The notes beneath the pieces are model-generated. The model was not told the DNA's origin, made no database searches, and saw only the letters and a list, made by a program, of their open reading frames with translations. This document shows, in pieces, positions 29,211 to 36,673 of a stretch of DNA of 64,000 nucleotides (the first letter of the stretch is position 1; each line of letters starts with the position of its first letter). The translations under genes and the position numbers were made by a program. The stretch comes from a virus, in the IMG/VR virus record IMGVR_UViG_3300042446_001484, positions 1-64,000 of that record; one strand, 5' to 3'.

Positions 29211-31121
29211 TTAGAATGGTAAAGGAATTCTCATATCCGCGTTAATATGGAAAACACCACCACCAGCAGTATGAATTGGTAAACTAGTAACCTCAACACC
29301 ATTTATCATTACTGGAACTTTCTTTATATCGGTTGAATGAAGCATCCCTAATCTAGCAAATGTCTCAACACGTTCTGATAGAATTTCTAACGCATTTAGA
29401 TATTCTTCAGGCGGTTTTGCGTTGCAATAATATCTTGATTGTAAACAAGTGCCAGTTTGTGTATCGTACTCAGACGTTACCCTATCCGTACCATTTTTAT
29501 TTCTTAACGAAATTATTATTGATCTGTTTTTATCAGCATAAGTTGCAACACAATGATGCATATGACTACCCTCTTCGATATATTCTTCCTCACGTTTTAA
29601 TATGTGTGGGTAATGTTCGATTAAATAAAAATTATCCTCAGACATTCTTGAAACTATTGTTTCTTCAACTTTTTTAACCATTTTAGGGTTGAACAGATAT
29701 TCTATAACCCAACCCTTTTTAATGGTGCTAATTATTTTAGTCAACTCACTGTGTTCAGCCCTAAAGTCATTCCAATTTTTTGCTTTAAGAGATGTCTCTG
29801 GTACATAATCTCTAACCTTTTTAATCATATTAAAATGGTCATTAATTAAATCGATAGTATCAGATATATCATCTTCTGGTTTAGTGTTTAAAAGTTTAAC
29901 TAAGTTTTCCTTTTCAATGTCAAAAAGATTAAACACTCCATAATCAAATTGAGTACTAGGTTTTACTTTTGAAATGGGTGTGTGTAAATTTCTAACCCTG
30001 TGAAGATTTGAATCCATAAAAAATTCATCAACTATGTTTGCAACGTATTTTGAAAAATCTTTACCAAATAGAAAACATAAATTAGCTAACAAATCAACGC
30101 GAATATTGGGATTTAAATGTAGAATTTTAATTGTTATTTTTGATTTTATTTTAAATAAATCAAGGACTGATGCCACTAATTTTCTATCATTCTTTTTTAA
30201 ATACTTTTCGGTCGGGTACGAAGAAATTAAAAGTTTTTGATAATCGTTTGGTACTTTTATTTTTTTAACTAACACAAATTTTTCAATGACCCTTTTAATT
30301 AAATCATCATTATTTTTTATCCAGGATTCGGGGTTCGGTGAACCTAAGTCAAGAACCTCATTAATCTTTTGGCAAAATATTTTGTTGTCAAGTTTTTGAA
30401 GAATTTCGGTTTTTGTTTTATGTTCAATCATTTTGTCATAGCTATTATGATTAGATATGAGTCCATTATCTTTTGATAAAATTGAATGTAAAGAAAAAAA
30501 ACAATTAGTTCTAAATTGTTTACTACTAATCTTTGCACTTTTTTGCATTATCAAAGTTGTAAAATTTCCGGTTCTAATATTAAAAGTTATAGAGTAAACA
30601 TAAAAACTTTTCTTAAAGTAGATGTTGTTAAACCTCCGACTTTTAATTTGATGATATATTTTTATAGTAATTTTTTCGCCGTGTAATCTAATAGAACGTT
30701 CAAACGTATGGATTACAATTTCTGAAAAAGAATTTGCAAAATGGTCAACAATGTGCCTATTTTTTGTTGTAAAAAAAGATGTATTCCCTAGTTTCCCGGC
30801 GTAGTTTATTTCTATTCTTTCTTCTAAACCAACTAAACTACTAGTGAAAAAATTGACTTTTCTTTTACCTCTTTTTTCAGGTAAATCAACAATTCGACCA
30901 ACCGTTTTACTGGGTAAAATATGACTCCATCTATCATCACCACCCCCATTAATAATTTTAGTTGCTTTACTAATTGCTGATTCAAAAACATCATCGTCTA
31001 GGGAATCTAACGAATTGTTAAAAACACCCAAATTATCTAATTTTTTATCATCTAATCGACAGTAATTGCGATATGGTATGATTTCCGCATAATTTATTCT
31101 TTGTGTTAATACGTCCTCCAT
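29211..31121 (-). CDS. PcfJ-like protein (636 aa)
   Basis: The C-terminal region matches PcfJ better than its neighbour: YIEEGSHMHHCVATYADKNR, SIIISLRNKNGTDRVTSEYD, then CLQSRYYCNAKPPEEYLNAL. His-Cys and the final Arg/Asn residues are the conserved points of the domain. About 480 residues of Lys/Asn-rich helical sequence precede it. The gene is first in the pair and has a TAnnTTTG-like box 24 nt upstream. Role unknown. Confidence 0.78.
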   Translation of the reverse strand: MEDVLTQRINYAEIIPYRNYCRLDDKKLDNLGVFNNSLDSLDDDVFESAISKATKIINGGGDDRWSHILPSKTVGRIVDLPEKRGKRKVNFFTSSLVGLEERIEINYAGKLGNTSFFTTKNRHIVDHFANSFSEIVIHTFERSIRLHGEKITIKIYHQIKSRRFNNIYFKKSFYVYSITFNIRTGNFTTLIMQKSAKISSKQFRTNCFFSLHSILSKDNGLISNHNSYDKMIEHKTKTEILQKLDNKIFCQKINEVLDLGSPNPESWIKNNDDLIKRVIEKFVLVKKIKVPNDYQKLLISSYPTEKYLKKNDRKLVASVLDLFKIKSKITIKILHLNPNIRVDLLANLCFLFGKDFSKYVANIVDEFFMDSNLHRVRNLHTPISKVKPSTQFDYGVFNLFDIEKENLVKLLNTKPEDDISDTIDLINDHFNMIKKVRDYVPETSLKAKNWNDFRAEHSELTKIISTIKKGWVIEYLFNPKMVKKVEETIVSRMSEDNFYLIEHYPHILKREEEYIEEGSHMHHCVATYADKNRSIIISLRNKNGTDRVTSEYDTQTGTCLQSRYYCNAKPPEEYLNALEILSERVETFARLGMLHSTDIKKVPVMINGVEVTSLPIHTAGGGVFHINADMRIPLPF

Positions 31122-31144
31122 ATTTGTGTTTTATGATGTTAAAA

Positions 31145-31152
31145 CAAAATTA
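31145..31152 (-). promoter_or_regulatory. Possible Bacteroidota -7 box (TAATTTTG)
   Basis: TAATTTTG fits TAnnTTTG, 23 nt upstream of the PcfJ-like start at 31121 in a divergent intergenic region. A poly-A tract occupies the -33 position. Confidence 0.4.
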
Positions 31153-31196
31153 ATGAAAAAAAAGAAAAAAAAACTATTTATTTTTAAAAATGTATT

Positions 31197-31328
31197 ATGG
31201 CAAAGGCAAAAGGTTCTTCTAGCAATTCAATAAAGATTAGTTTTGGTAAAAAGCGTAGAGGTAAAGCTAAAAAAGGTTACGGTCCAAAAGCTCAAAAACC
31301 AAAAAGATATCAAGGACAAGGTCGTTAA
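31197..31328 (+). CDS. 43-aa highly basic protein
   Basis: MAKAKGSSSNSIKISFGKKR followed by RGKAKKGYGPKAQKPKRYQG and QGR. About a third of the residues are Lys or Arg. The same Gly/Lys layout occurs, from memory, in tiny phage proteins of the same length. It stands alone on the plus strand and meets the NlpC/P60 gene tail to tail with a 4-bp overlap. A DNA- or RNA-binding role is likely from charge alone. Confidence 0.65.
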   Translation: MAKAKGSSSNSIKISFGKKRRGKAKKGYGPKAQKPKRYQGQGR

Positions 31329-31816
31329 TTAAGGCGTCCAGCGCCTTTATATGATTTAAAGTAACGGGGTTCGAATAAACTACTTATTTTGACCCCTTCA
31401 TTTCTATTTGCCGCGTGAGCAAATGTACTGTTACCTAAATACAATCCACAATGCCAACCACTTGGACTTTGGGTACTTCTAAAGAATATAATATCACCGA
31501 CAAGTAAACTGTCTTTTTCAATTCTCTTTGTTTGTTTCCATTGTTCCGCACAGTTGTTACCTAGTTTTCTACCGTATACTTCCCAATACAATTTCTTGGT
31601 AAATTGTGAACAATCAATACCACTTTTAGTGCTGCCACCTAACTTATATTTAACACCATACCAACTCATAACAAATGAAGATAGTGGTGTCAATTTAATT
31701 GGTTTCTCTTTTAAATTGTTAACGTAATCGTCAAACTGATTTTGACTAAATGCTGACACTGTTAACAATAACAGTACTATTATTAATATAATAATTTCTT
31801 TTATTTTTTCTTTCAT
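31325..31816 (-). CDS. Secreted NlpC/P60 cysteine peptidase
   Basis: A 163-residue protein with an N-terminal Sec signal (IIILIIVLLLLTVSAFSQNQ). The NlpC/P60 catalytic residues are Cys69 in GIDCSQFTKKLYW and His122 or His134 in GWHCGLYLGNSTFAHAA. Such enzymes cleave peptide bonds in peptidoglycan stems. Export suggests the protein acts in the host periplasm, for lysis or late wall remodelling. It is distinct from the tagged lysin at 19999. It overlaps the next gene by 4 bp. Confidence 0.88.
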   Translation of the reverse strand: MKEKIKEIIILIIVLLLLTVSAFSQNQFDDYVNNLKEKPIKLTPLSSFVMSWYGVKYKLGGSTKSGIDCSQFTKKLYWEVYGRKLGNNCAEQWKQTKRIEKDSLLVGDIIFFRSTQSPSGWHCGLYLGNSTFAHAANRNEGVKISSLFEPRYFKSYKGAGRLN

Positions 31817-32052
31817 GATTTTACTATGTTAATAGTGATTCCGGCAGATCCTGCACTCACTTTATATGTATTAGACCTATTATCGTTTATCCAACCATAT
31901 TGTTTAAACCTGAATATTGTAACTAGTTTACCCTCAAAGTTTGCGTATATTGCGTTATCAGCATAATCAATTGATGGCTGACTTATAAATCCTAATTTCC
32001 AGGATTCTCTAAATTCAGGTTCTAGTTCATCTGGTGTAATGTGGATAAACAT
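31813..32052 (-). CDS. Hypothetical protein (79 aa)
   Basis: A beta-rich small soluble protein (VTIFRFKQYGWINDNRSNTY) ending in SAGSAGITINIVKS. No family is recognised. It sits between ThyA and the NlpC/P60 gene and overlaps the latter's start by 4 bp, so it is co-expressed with both. Confidence 0.55.
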   Translation of the reverse strand: MFIHITPDELEPEFRESWKLGFISQPSIDYADNAIYANFEGKLVTIFRFKQYGWINDNRSNTYKVSAGSAGITINIVKS

Positions 32053-32053
32053 G

Positions 32054-33238
32054 TTAATTACTTAATGGCGCTTTTATTGACGGGTGTGATTCGTAACCCT
32101 CAATTATGAATTGATATGGCTGAGATTCTTTTATATAGGTATCAAATGTGTCCATATGATGCTCAAAATGTGCCAATTGTATTGGACTAAACTTTAATGT
32201 TGGTAAATTCTTATATGGTTCTCTACCAATTTGTTCTTTAGCTTGTTCAATGTGATTAGAATACAAATGAACATCTCCTAAGTTACCTATTAGGTCTTCT
32301 GGTGTCATATTAACTTCATTTGCAAGAATCTCTAATAACAAACCATATGATGCAATATTGAATGGTAAACCTAAGAATGTATCGACTGAACGTTGGTTCC
32401 ACATTAATGATATTGCTCGTTTAGGTATCTTATGGGATTCTAATTCCTCACTTAACCCACCACCAAATGGTACAACATCATCAACCATAGATTTAAATTT
32501 ATCTTCCCCAACTTTCTTTTTTAATAAATCCCACATCTCTTCACCTGTTAATTTTCTAGTGTATACTTGAAATCCATAATGACAAGGTGGTAAAACCATT
32601 TGGTCTAATTCACCTACATTCCAAGCAGATACTATTAATCTTCTATTATCAGGATTTGTTTTTAGTTCATTGATTAAGTTTTGAATTTGGTCTATACCTT
32701 CTTTCCATATTGAAGGGCCATCTAACCCTAAGGGAGTAGTGTACTCACCTTCTCTCCACCTTCTCCATTGTTTACCGTAGATTGGTCCTAAATCACCCCA
32801 TGTTTTTGCGAACTCATCATTTGTTTTTATTAACTCAATAAATTCTTCTTGAGTTAATGGTGTTAAATCATCAGGGTTGCTAAACATATCTTCAATATGT
32901 GATTGCATCCCCATTATATCACCGCACATATAACCATCAATAAGAACATTTACTTCTTTAGTGTAGTTCTTATAAGCATCACCATTCCAAATATAACACC
33001 CATTATCAACAAGATACTTAATGTTGGTTTCTCCTTTAAGGAACCATAACAACTCCGTTACCATTGTCTTCCACGCTATTTTCTTGGTTGTAAGTAATGG
33101 AAACCCTTGTGACATTTTATGTTTAATTTGTCTACCGAATACCGATATCGTACCAGTTCCAGTTCTATCTGTTTTAACAACTCCGTTATCTAAAATGTCC
33201 TGCAATAGGTCTTGATATTTGGAATCCAATGTATTCAT
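32054..33238 (-). CDS. thyA: Thymidylate synthase
   Basis: Converts dUMP to dTMP with methylene-tetrahydrofolate. Visible are the folate and dUMP sites DRTGTGTISVFGRQI, FPLLTTKKIAWKTM and LLWFLKGETNIKYL; GDLGPIYGKQWRRW; catalytic Cys219 in LPPCHYGFQVY; MWNQRSVDTFLGLPFNIASY; and GDVHLYSNHIEQ. At 394 residues it is longer than the usual 264-320: inserts lie at about 92-145 and 228-275, the second between the catalytic loop and the MxxRSxD motif. It supplies thymidylate for phage DNA synthesis. The ATG at 33238 is preferred; another at 33247 overlaps the preceding stop. Confidence 0.95.
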   Translation of the reverse strand: MNTLDSKYQDLLQDILDNGVVKTDRTGTGTISVFGRQIKHKMSQGFPLLTTKKIAWKTMVTELLWFLKGETNIKYLVDNGCYIWNGDAYKNYTKEVNVLIDGYMCGDIMGMQSHIEDMFSNPDDLTPLTQEEFIELIKTNDEFAKTWGDLGPIYGKQWRRWREGEYTTPLGLDGPSIWKEGIDQIQNLINELKTNPDNRRLIVSAWNVGELDQMVLPPCHYGFQVYTRKLTGEEMWDLLKKKVGEDKFKSMVDDVVPFGGGLSEELESHKIPKRAISLMWNQRSVDTFLGLPFNIASYGLLLEILANEVNMTPEDLIGNLGDVHLYSNHIEQAKEQIGREPYKNLPTLKFSPIQLAHFEHHMDTFDTYIKESQPYQFIIEGYESHPSIKAPLSN

Positions 33239-33240
33239 GT

Positions 33241-33615
33241 TTACCATTTTGGTGTTTCTAACCTTTTTATATTATCTTGTTCGTCTTGTCTGCTGAAATT
33301 TTCTTTATGGGATAAAATTCTATGAAACTCTCTATATGCCTGTGGTTGATAATTTTTTAAATGGTCAACCCCATATTCATATTCAAATAAAATTTCAGAA
33401 TATCTTTTTTCTTTATAATCAAACCCATCTGATTGCATTTTCAAATCCATTCGTAATTCGTTGACTAAATTTATTAACGAATCTTCCTTACATATGTTTG
33501 TTGTTACAACGGATGTGGGTTTATCGTTAAAATACATTAACGAAACTAACACACCAAATAGGGAAACAATTGCCCCAAATGTTAATACACTTGTATCTCT
33601 ATTTTCCATGTCCAT
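33241..33615 (-). CDS. Membrane-anchored helical phage protein (124 aa)
   Basis: One N-terminal membrane helix (LTFGAIVSLFGVLVSLMYF) precedes a charged, helical domain with RYSEILFEYEYGVDHLKNYQ and PQAYREFHRILSHKENF, a pattern that appears conserved among phage proteins of this size. It is probably N-in with the helical part in the periplasm. Function unknown. Confidence 0.62.
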   Translation of the reverse strand: MDMENRDTSVLTFGAIVSLFGVLVSLMYFNDKPTSVVTTNICKEDSLINLVNELRMDLKMQSDGFDYKEKRYSEILFEYEYGVDHLKNYQPQAYREFHRILSHKENFSRQDEQDNIKRLETPKW

Positions 33616-33805
33616 ATGTTTCTTGTATTTGAATCCCCATCATATAAGTTAACCACCTTATAGTTAAACCCCAAGATGGTGATGTAACTCCGGTTTCAAG
33701 AAATTCTGTTTTATTGTAAAAAAAAACAATTGTTGGTATAATAAACCAGTGATGCTTTTTTTTATAAATAAAAAAATCCTTTTGATATACTTTTTTATTC
33801 GTCAT
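33599..33805 (-). CDS. Hypothetical membrane-associated protein (68 aa)
   Basis: KKKHHWFIIPTIVFFYNKTE has a short hydrophobic core, and FLETGVTSPSWGLTIRWLTY another. The Trp/Pro-rich pattern looks conserved and not random. It overlaps its downstream neighbour by 17 bp and its upstream one by 11 bp. Confidence 0.55.
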   Translation of the reverse strand: MTNKKVYQKDFFIYKKKHHWFIIPTIVFFYNKTEFLETGVTSPSWGLTIRWLTYMMGIQIQETYGHGK

Positions 33806-34085
33806 AATTGCCAGTTGTTCTTCTTAATAACCTATCAACTTCATCTTCTTTTTCTTTCATTTCGATTATACGAATATAATAGCCATTAGGATTTGCATCC
33901 GAGTTTTCTGACTTTACGTTCTTATCAAACCATTTACTAAACCATTTACCTTTGTAAGCTAAAACCTGACATCTTTCAGAAAATTCTTCCGAATCTGATT
34001 GGTCTAGTAAACCTTCGCTTACTAATTTGTTCAGTACTATGTCTTTAACCTTGTTGTAATTCTCCATTTCCGCTGTTAAGTCCAT
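33795..34085 (-). CDS. Hypothetical protein (96 aa)
   Basis: An acidic helical protein: MDLTAEMENYNKVKDIVLNK, then CQVLAYKGKWFSKWFDKNVK, and a Glu/Asp/Arg-rich helix (EMKEKEDEVDRLLRRTTGN). No known domain and no membrane segment. Part of the small-gene run upstream of thyA. Confidence 0.58.
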   Translation of the reverse strand: MDLTAEMENYNKVKDIVLNKLVSEGLLDQSDSEEFSERCQVLAYKGKWFSKWFDKNVKSENSDANPNGYYIRIIEMKEKEDEVDRLLRRTTGNYDE

Positions 34086-34086
34086 G

Positions 34087-34233
34087 TTATTTATTTTTAG
34101 GTTTTCGAATATAATCTAATATAATGTTAAACGAACCCAAAGATATGGCACCATATCCAAAGTATTTAACTATATCTGGGTCAGCGCCCTTAATTCCGTA
34201 CCGCTCAATTAGAATCCCCGTTAGGATCATCAT
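34087..34233 (-). CDS. 48-aa small protein with one hydrophobic segment
   Basis: MMILTGILIERYGIKGADPD followed by IVKYFGYGAISLGSFNIILD and a basic end (YIRKPKNK). The weakly hydrophobic middle may insert in the membrane. It overlaps the 78-aa gene upstream by 29 bp and abuts the next start. Probably real given the packing, but short. Confidence 0.48.
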   Translation of the reverse strand: MMILTGILIERYGIKGADPDIVKYFGYGAISLGSFNIILDYIRKPKNK

Positions 34234-34441
34234 TACGTAAGTTACTTGTCTTATTTTCATATTTAATTGTTTCTAAACACTTGTAAATCAAATGGTTCTC
34301 AAATAATGTGAATTTATCTGTACAATTTTCCAACGCAAATTCTAACAGCTTAACAGCCATTTTTGTGTCTAAATTATCAGCTAAACCAGTTAATTGGTTT
34401 TCGTCTTTTAACTCTAATAAACCTCCAAATATTGATACCAT
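34205..34441 (-). CDS. Hypothetical protein (78 aa)
   Basis: A helical soluble protein (NLDTKMAVKLLEFALENCTD) with an Asn/Asp-rich end. No family is recognised. It is the first minus-strand gene after the divergent region that launches the plus-strand block at 34500. Confidence 0.55.
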   Translation of the reverse strand: MVSIFGGLLELKDENQLTGLADNLDTKMAVKLLEFALENCTDKFTLFENHLIYKCLETIKYENKTSNLRNDDPNGDSN

Positions 34442-34487
34442 GGGGCTAATATATGGGAAATTATTTAAAAAACAAAAAAAATACCTA

Positions 34488-34495
34488 ATATTTAT
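34488..34495 (+). promoter_or_regulatory. ATATTTAT element, putative late promoter
   Basis: The octamer lies 4 nt before the ATG at 34500, in the 58-bp divergent gap between minus-strand and plus-strand blocks. It may drive the DUF192 gene and possibly genes further downstream. Confidence 0.52.
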
Positions 34496-34499
34496 TGTT

Positions 34500-34847
34500 A
34501 TGGAATTAACTGTTAACGGTAAAACCTTTCAGGTTGAATTTTCTCAAGATATCCAACAGGGTATGATGGGTAGGGAGTCCTTGGATGGGTGTATGGGTTT
34601 TAAACTCAAAAAAGGTTTTCATTCATTTTGGATGAAGGATTGTTTGATACCATTAGATATCGTTTTTGTTACTAATGATAGGGTAACAAAGGTGTTTAAT
34701 GATTGTCAACCATGTTCTGATGAAGATTGTCAGCACTACACAGCGTCAGGTAATATGGTTTTTGAATTTCCGGCCGGTACCTGTGATGGGTGGAAACCTG
34801 GGGACTACGCAAACCTATATCTAGGTACGAAAAAAAATCCAGTTTAA
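34500..34847 (+). CDS. DUF192-like protein (115 aa)
   Basis: VEFSQDIQQGMMGRESLDGC then MGFKLKKGFHSFWMKDCLIP and LDIVFVTNDRVTKVF match DUF192, whose signature is 'GLM.R..L....GMLF.f.....h.fwMkNt.ipLDi.fi'. Two Cys pairs in the C-terminal half (DCQPCSDEDCQHY) are unusual. There is no signal peptide, although many DUF192 proteins are exported. A start at 34500 gives the standard fold; the earlier in-frame ATGs do not. The biochemical role of DUF192 is unclear. Confidence 0.82.
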   Translation: MELTVNGKTFQVEFSQDIQQGMMGRESLDGCMGFKLKKGFHSFWMKDCLIPLDIVFVTNDRVTKVFNDCQPCSDEDCQHYTASGNMVFEFPAGTCDGWKPGDYANLYLGTKKNPV

Positions 34848-34913
34848 TATTTAAAATAAAAATAAAAATCGTTATTATAGAACATAAATAAAATTATTTA
34901 AAACACAAAAAAT

Positions 34914-35066
34914 ATGGCCTGCGGATGCAAAAAAAAGAACAACCCGGTTACAACACAACAAACACCACAAGTAACTTCGGTGCCACTACCTGAAAACACA
35001 ACTTCAGATCAAGTAATTAAAATTAGCGCTGTGCTAAAAGAAATGGCAACTAAATCAGGAAATTAA
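34914..35066 (+). CDS. 50-aa Cys-containing small protein
   Basis: MACGCKKKNNPVTTQQTPQV then TSVPLPENTTSDQVIKISAV. The N-terminal 'CGCKKK' followed by a Thr/Gln/Pro-rich linker and a short helix is a layout I recall from small phage proteins. It is followed 2 nt later by a strong terminator, which supports a real gene. Confidence 0.62.
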   Translation: MACGCKKKNNPVTTQQTPQVTSVPLPENTTSDQVIKISAVLKEMATKSGN

Positions 35067-35067
35067 G

Positions 35068-35090
35068 AGGGGTTAACTCCCCTTTTTTTT
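35068..35090 (+). terminator. Rho-independent terminator (plus strand)
   Basis: AGGGG and CCCCT form a 5-bp stem with a 6-nt loop (TTAACT), followed by eight T residues, immediately after the stop codon at 35066. It separates the DUF192 unit from the next genes. Confidence 0.82.
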
Positions 35091-35122
35091 GCCATAAGGA
35101 TATATATTGATATACATATATT

Positions 35123-35320
35123 ATGAAAACAAAAACAAAACTAACTACGGTACACGTCATTGACGACTTATACAAAAAATTTAAGATTGAAGTAATTGAC
35201 GGTTCAATAAACTTACAGAAATTAGTAAATAGAGCAATGGATTTATACAATTGTGATGAGAGTTTTAGGGTTAAAGTAAACTCACATAAAATAAATCATG
35301 GGTCAGAGAAAAAGTTTTAA
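35123..35320 (+). CDS. Putative ribbon-helix-helix DNA-binding protein (65 aa)
   Basis: TTVHVIDDLYKKFKIEVIDG then SINLQKLVNRAMDLYNCDES has the strand-helix-helix pattern of MetJ/Arc-type repressors, with 'NLQKLVNRxMxLY' as the second helix. The same motif recurs in small proteins of marine T4-like phages. It lies 3 nt before the first glycosyltransferase of the sugar operon and may regulate it. Confidence 0.65.
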   Translation: MKTKTKLTTVHVIDDLYKKFKIEVIDGSINLQKLVNRAMDLYNCDESFRVKVNSHKINHGSEKKF

Positions 35321-35323
35321 TTA

Positions 35324-36673
35324 ATGAAGAAGAAGATATTATTATTATCTGATGACATTAGAATGACCTCTGGGATTTCAACAATGTCAAAAGAGATTGT
35401 ATTAGGAACCATTCATAAATTTGATTGGGTACAATTAGGAGCCGCTATATCACATCCAGAAAATGGTAAGATTATAGATTTAAATGATGACATTAGGAAA
35501 AGAACTGGTATTGAAGATGCGTGTGCAAAAATTTACACATATAATGGTTACGGTGATATTGCGATGTTGAGAAGAATTATTGAACTTGAAAAACCAGATG
35601 CAATACTACATTTTACCGATCCACATTACTGGCAATGGTTATATGATAATGAGCATGAAATTAGACAACAGGTCCCTATTTTATATTACCATGTTTGGGA
35701 TGATTTACCAGATCCTAAATATAATAAAGATTCGTATGAAAGCTGTGACTGGATTGGTTGCATTTCTAAACAAACATACGGTATTGTTAAGCGAGTTGGG
35801 GCTATCAACACTAAAGCAACACAATCACAATTCGAAGATTGGCAAGTATCATATGTTCCACACGGTATTAACCCAAACGTATTTAAGCCGTTGGATGTAA
35901 TTGATGAACAACTAACTAAAACAATTTTAGGTGGTAAGGAATATGATTTTATATTATTCTTTAATAATAGAAATATTAGAAGAAAGCAACCATCTGATGT
36001 CATATATTCATTTAATACTTTTTGTGATAAATTAACGAAAGAGGAAGCTAATAAATGTTTACTATTAATGCATACAACACCAGTAGATAACAATGGAACC
36101 GATTTATTAGCAGTGGTTGATGCGTTGTGTCCAAACTATGATGTTAGGTTCACTAACACAAAAATAGAACAGGACACATTAAATCAAATATATAATTTAT
36201 CTGATTGTACAATTAATATAGCAAATAATGAAGGTTTTGGTTTGGCAACAGCAGAAAGTATTATGGCTGGAACACCTATTATTGTTAGTGTTACCGGTGG
36301 TTTACAAGACCAATGTGGTTTTGACTATACCGCTGATGATTACATCAATATAAAAACCTTACATAAAACAAAGGATGCTGTTCCAGGTAGCTGGGTTGTT
36401 CCTGTTTGGCCGGCGGCTATTAACCTTAACGGATCACCGCTCACGCCATATATTTTTGACGACAGAGTGAATGATGATGATGTTGCTGAAGCAATTTATA
36501 CGGTATACAAACAGGGTAAAGAAAAAAGAAAAGAAGTTGGGTTAGAGGGTCGTGAGTTCGCGATACAAAACCTATCATCAAAAATAATGTGTGATGGTAT
36601 TATAGATGGTATTGAAACAACATTAAAAAAATATAAACCAAGAAAAAGATTTGAATTATATAAAGTAATATGA
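35324..36673 (+). CDS. GT-B glycosyltransferase (GT4-like)
   Basis: A two-Rossmann-domain glycosyltransferase of 449 residues. The N-terminal acceptor domain begins KKILLLSDDIRMTSGISTMS. The C-terminal donor domain has IANNEGFGLATAESIMAGTP, the 'E-x7-E' motif of GT4 that holds the nucleotide-sugar. It overlaps the next GT gene by 4 bp (ATGA), so the two are translated together. It is the first enzyme of the plus-strand sugar operon. Donor and acceptor cannot be read from sequence. Confidence 0.88.
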   Translation: MKKKILLLSDDIRMTSGISTMSKEIVLGTIHKFDWVQLGAAISHPENGKIIDLNDDIRKRTGIEDACAKIYTYNGYGDIAMLRRIIELEKPDAILHFTDPHYWQWLYDNEHEIRQQVPILYYHVWDDLPDPKYNKDSYESCDWIGCISKQTYGIVKRVGAINTKATQSQFEDWQVSYVPHGINPNVFKPLDVIDEQLTKTILGGKEYDFILFFNNRNIRRKQPSDVIYSFNTFCDKLTKEEANKCLLLMHTTPVDNNGTDLLAVVDALCPNYDVRFTNTKIEQDTLNQIYNLSDCTINIANNEGFGLATAESIMAGTPIIVSVTGGLQDQCGFDYTADDYINIKTLHKTKDAVPGSWVVPVWPAAINLNGSPLTPYIFDDRVNDDDVAEAIYTVYKQGKEKRKEVGLEGREFAIQNLSSKIMCDGIIDGIETTLKKYKPRKRFELYKVI

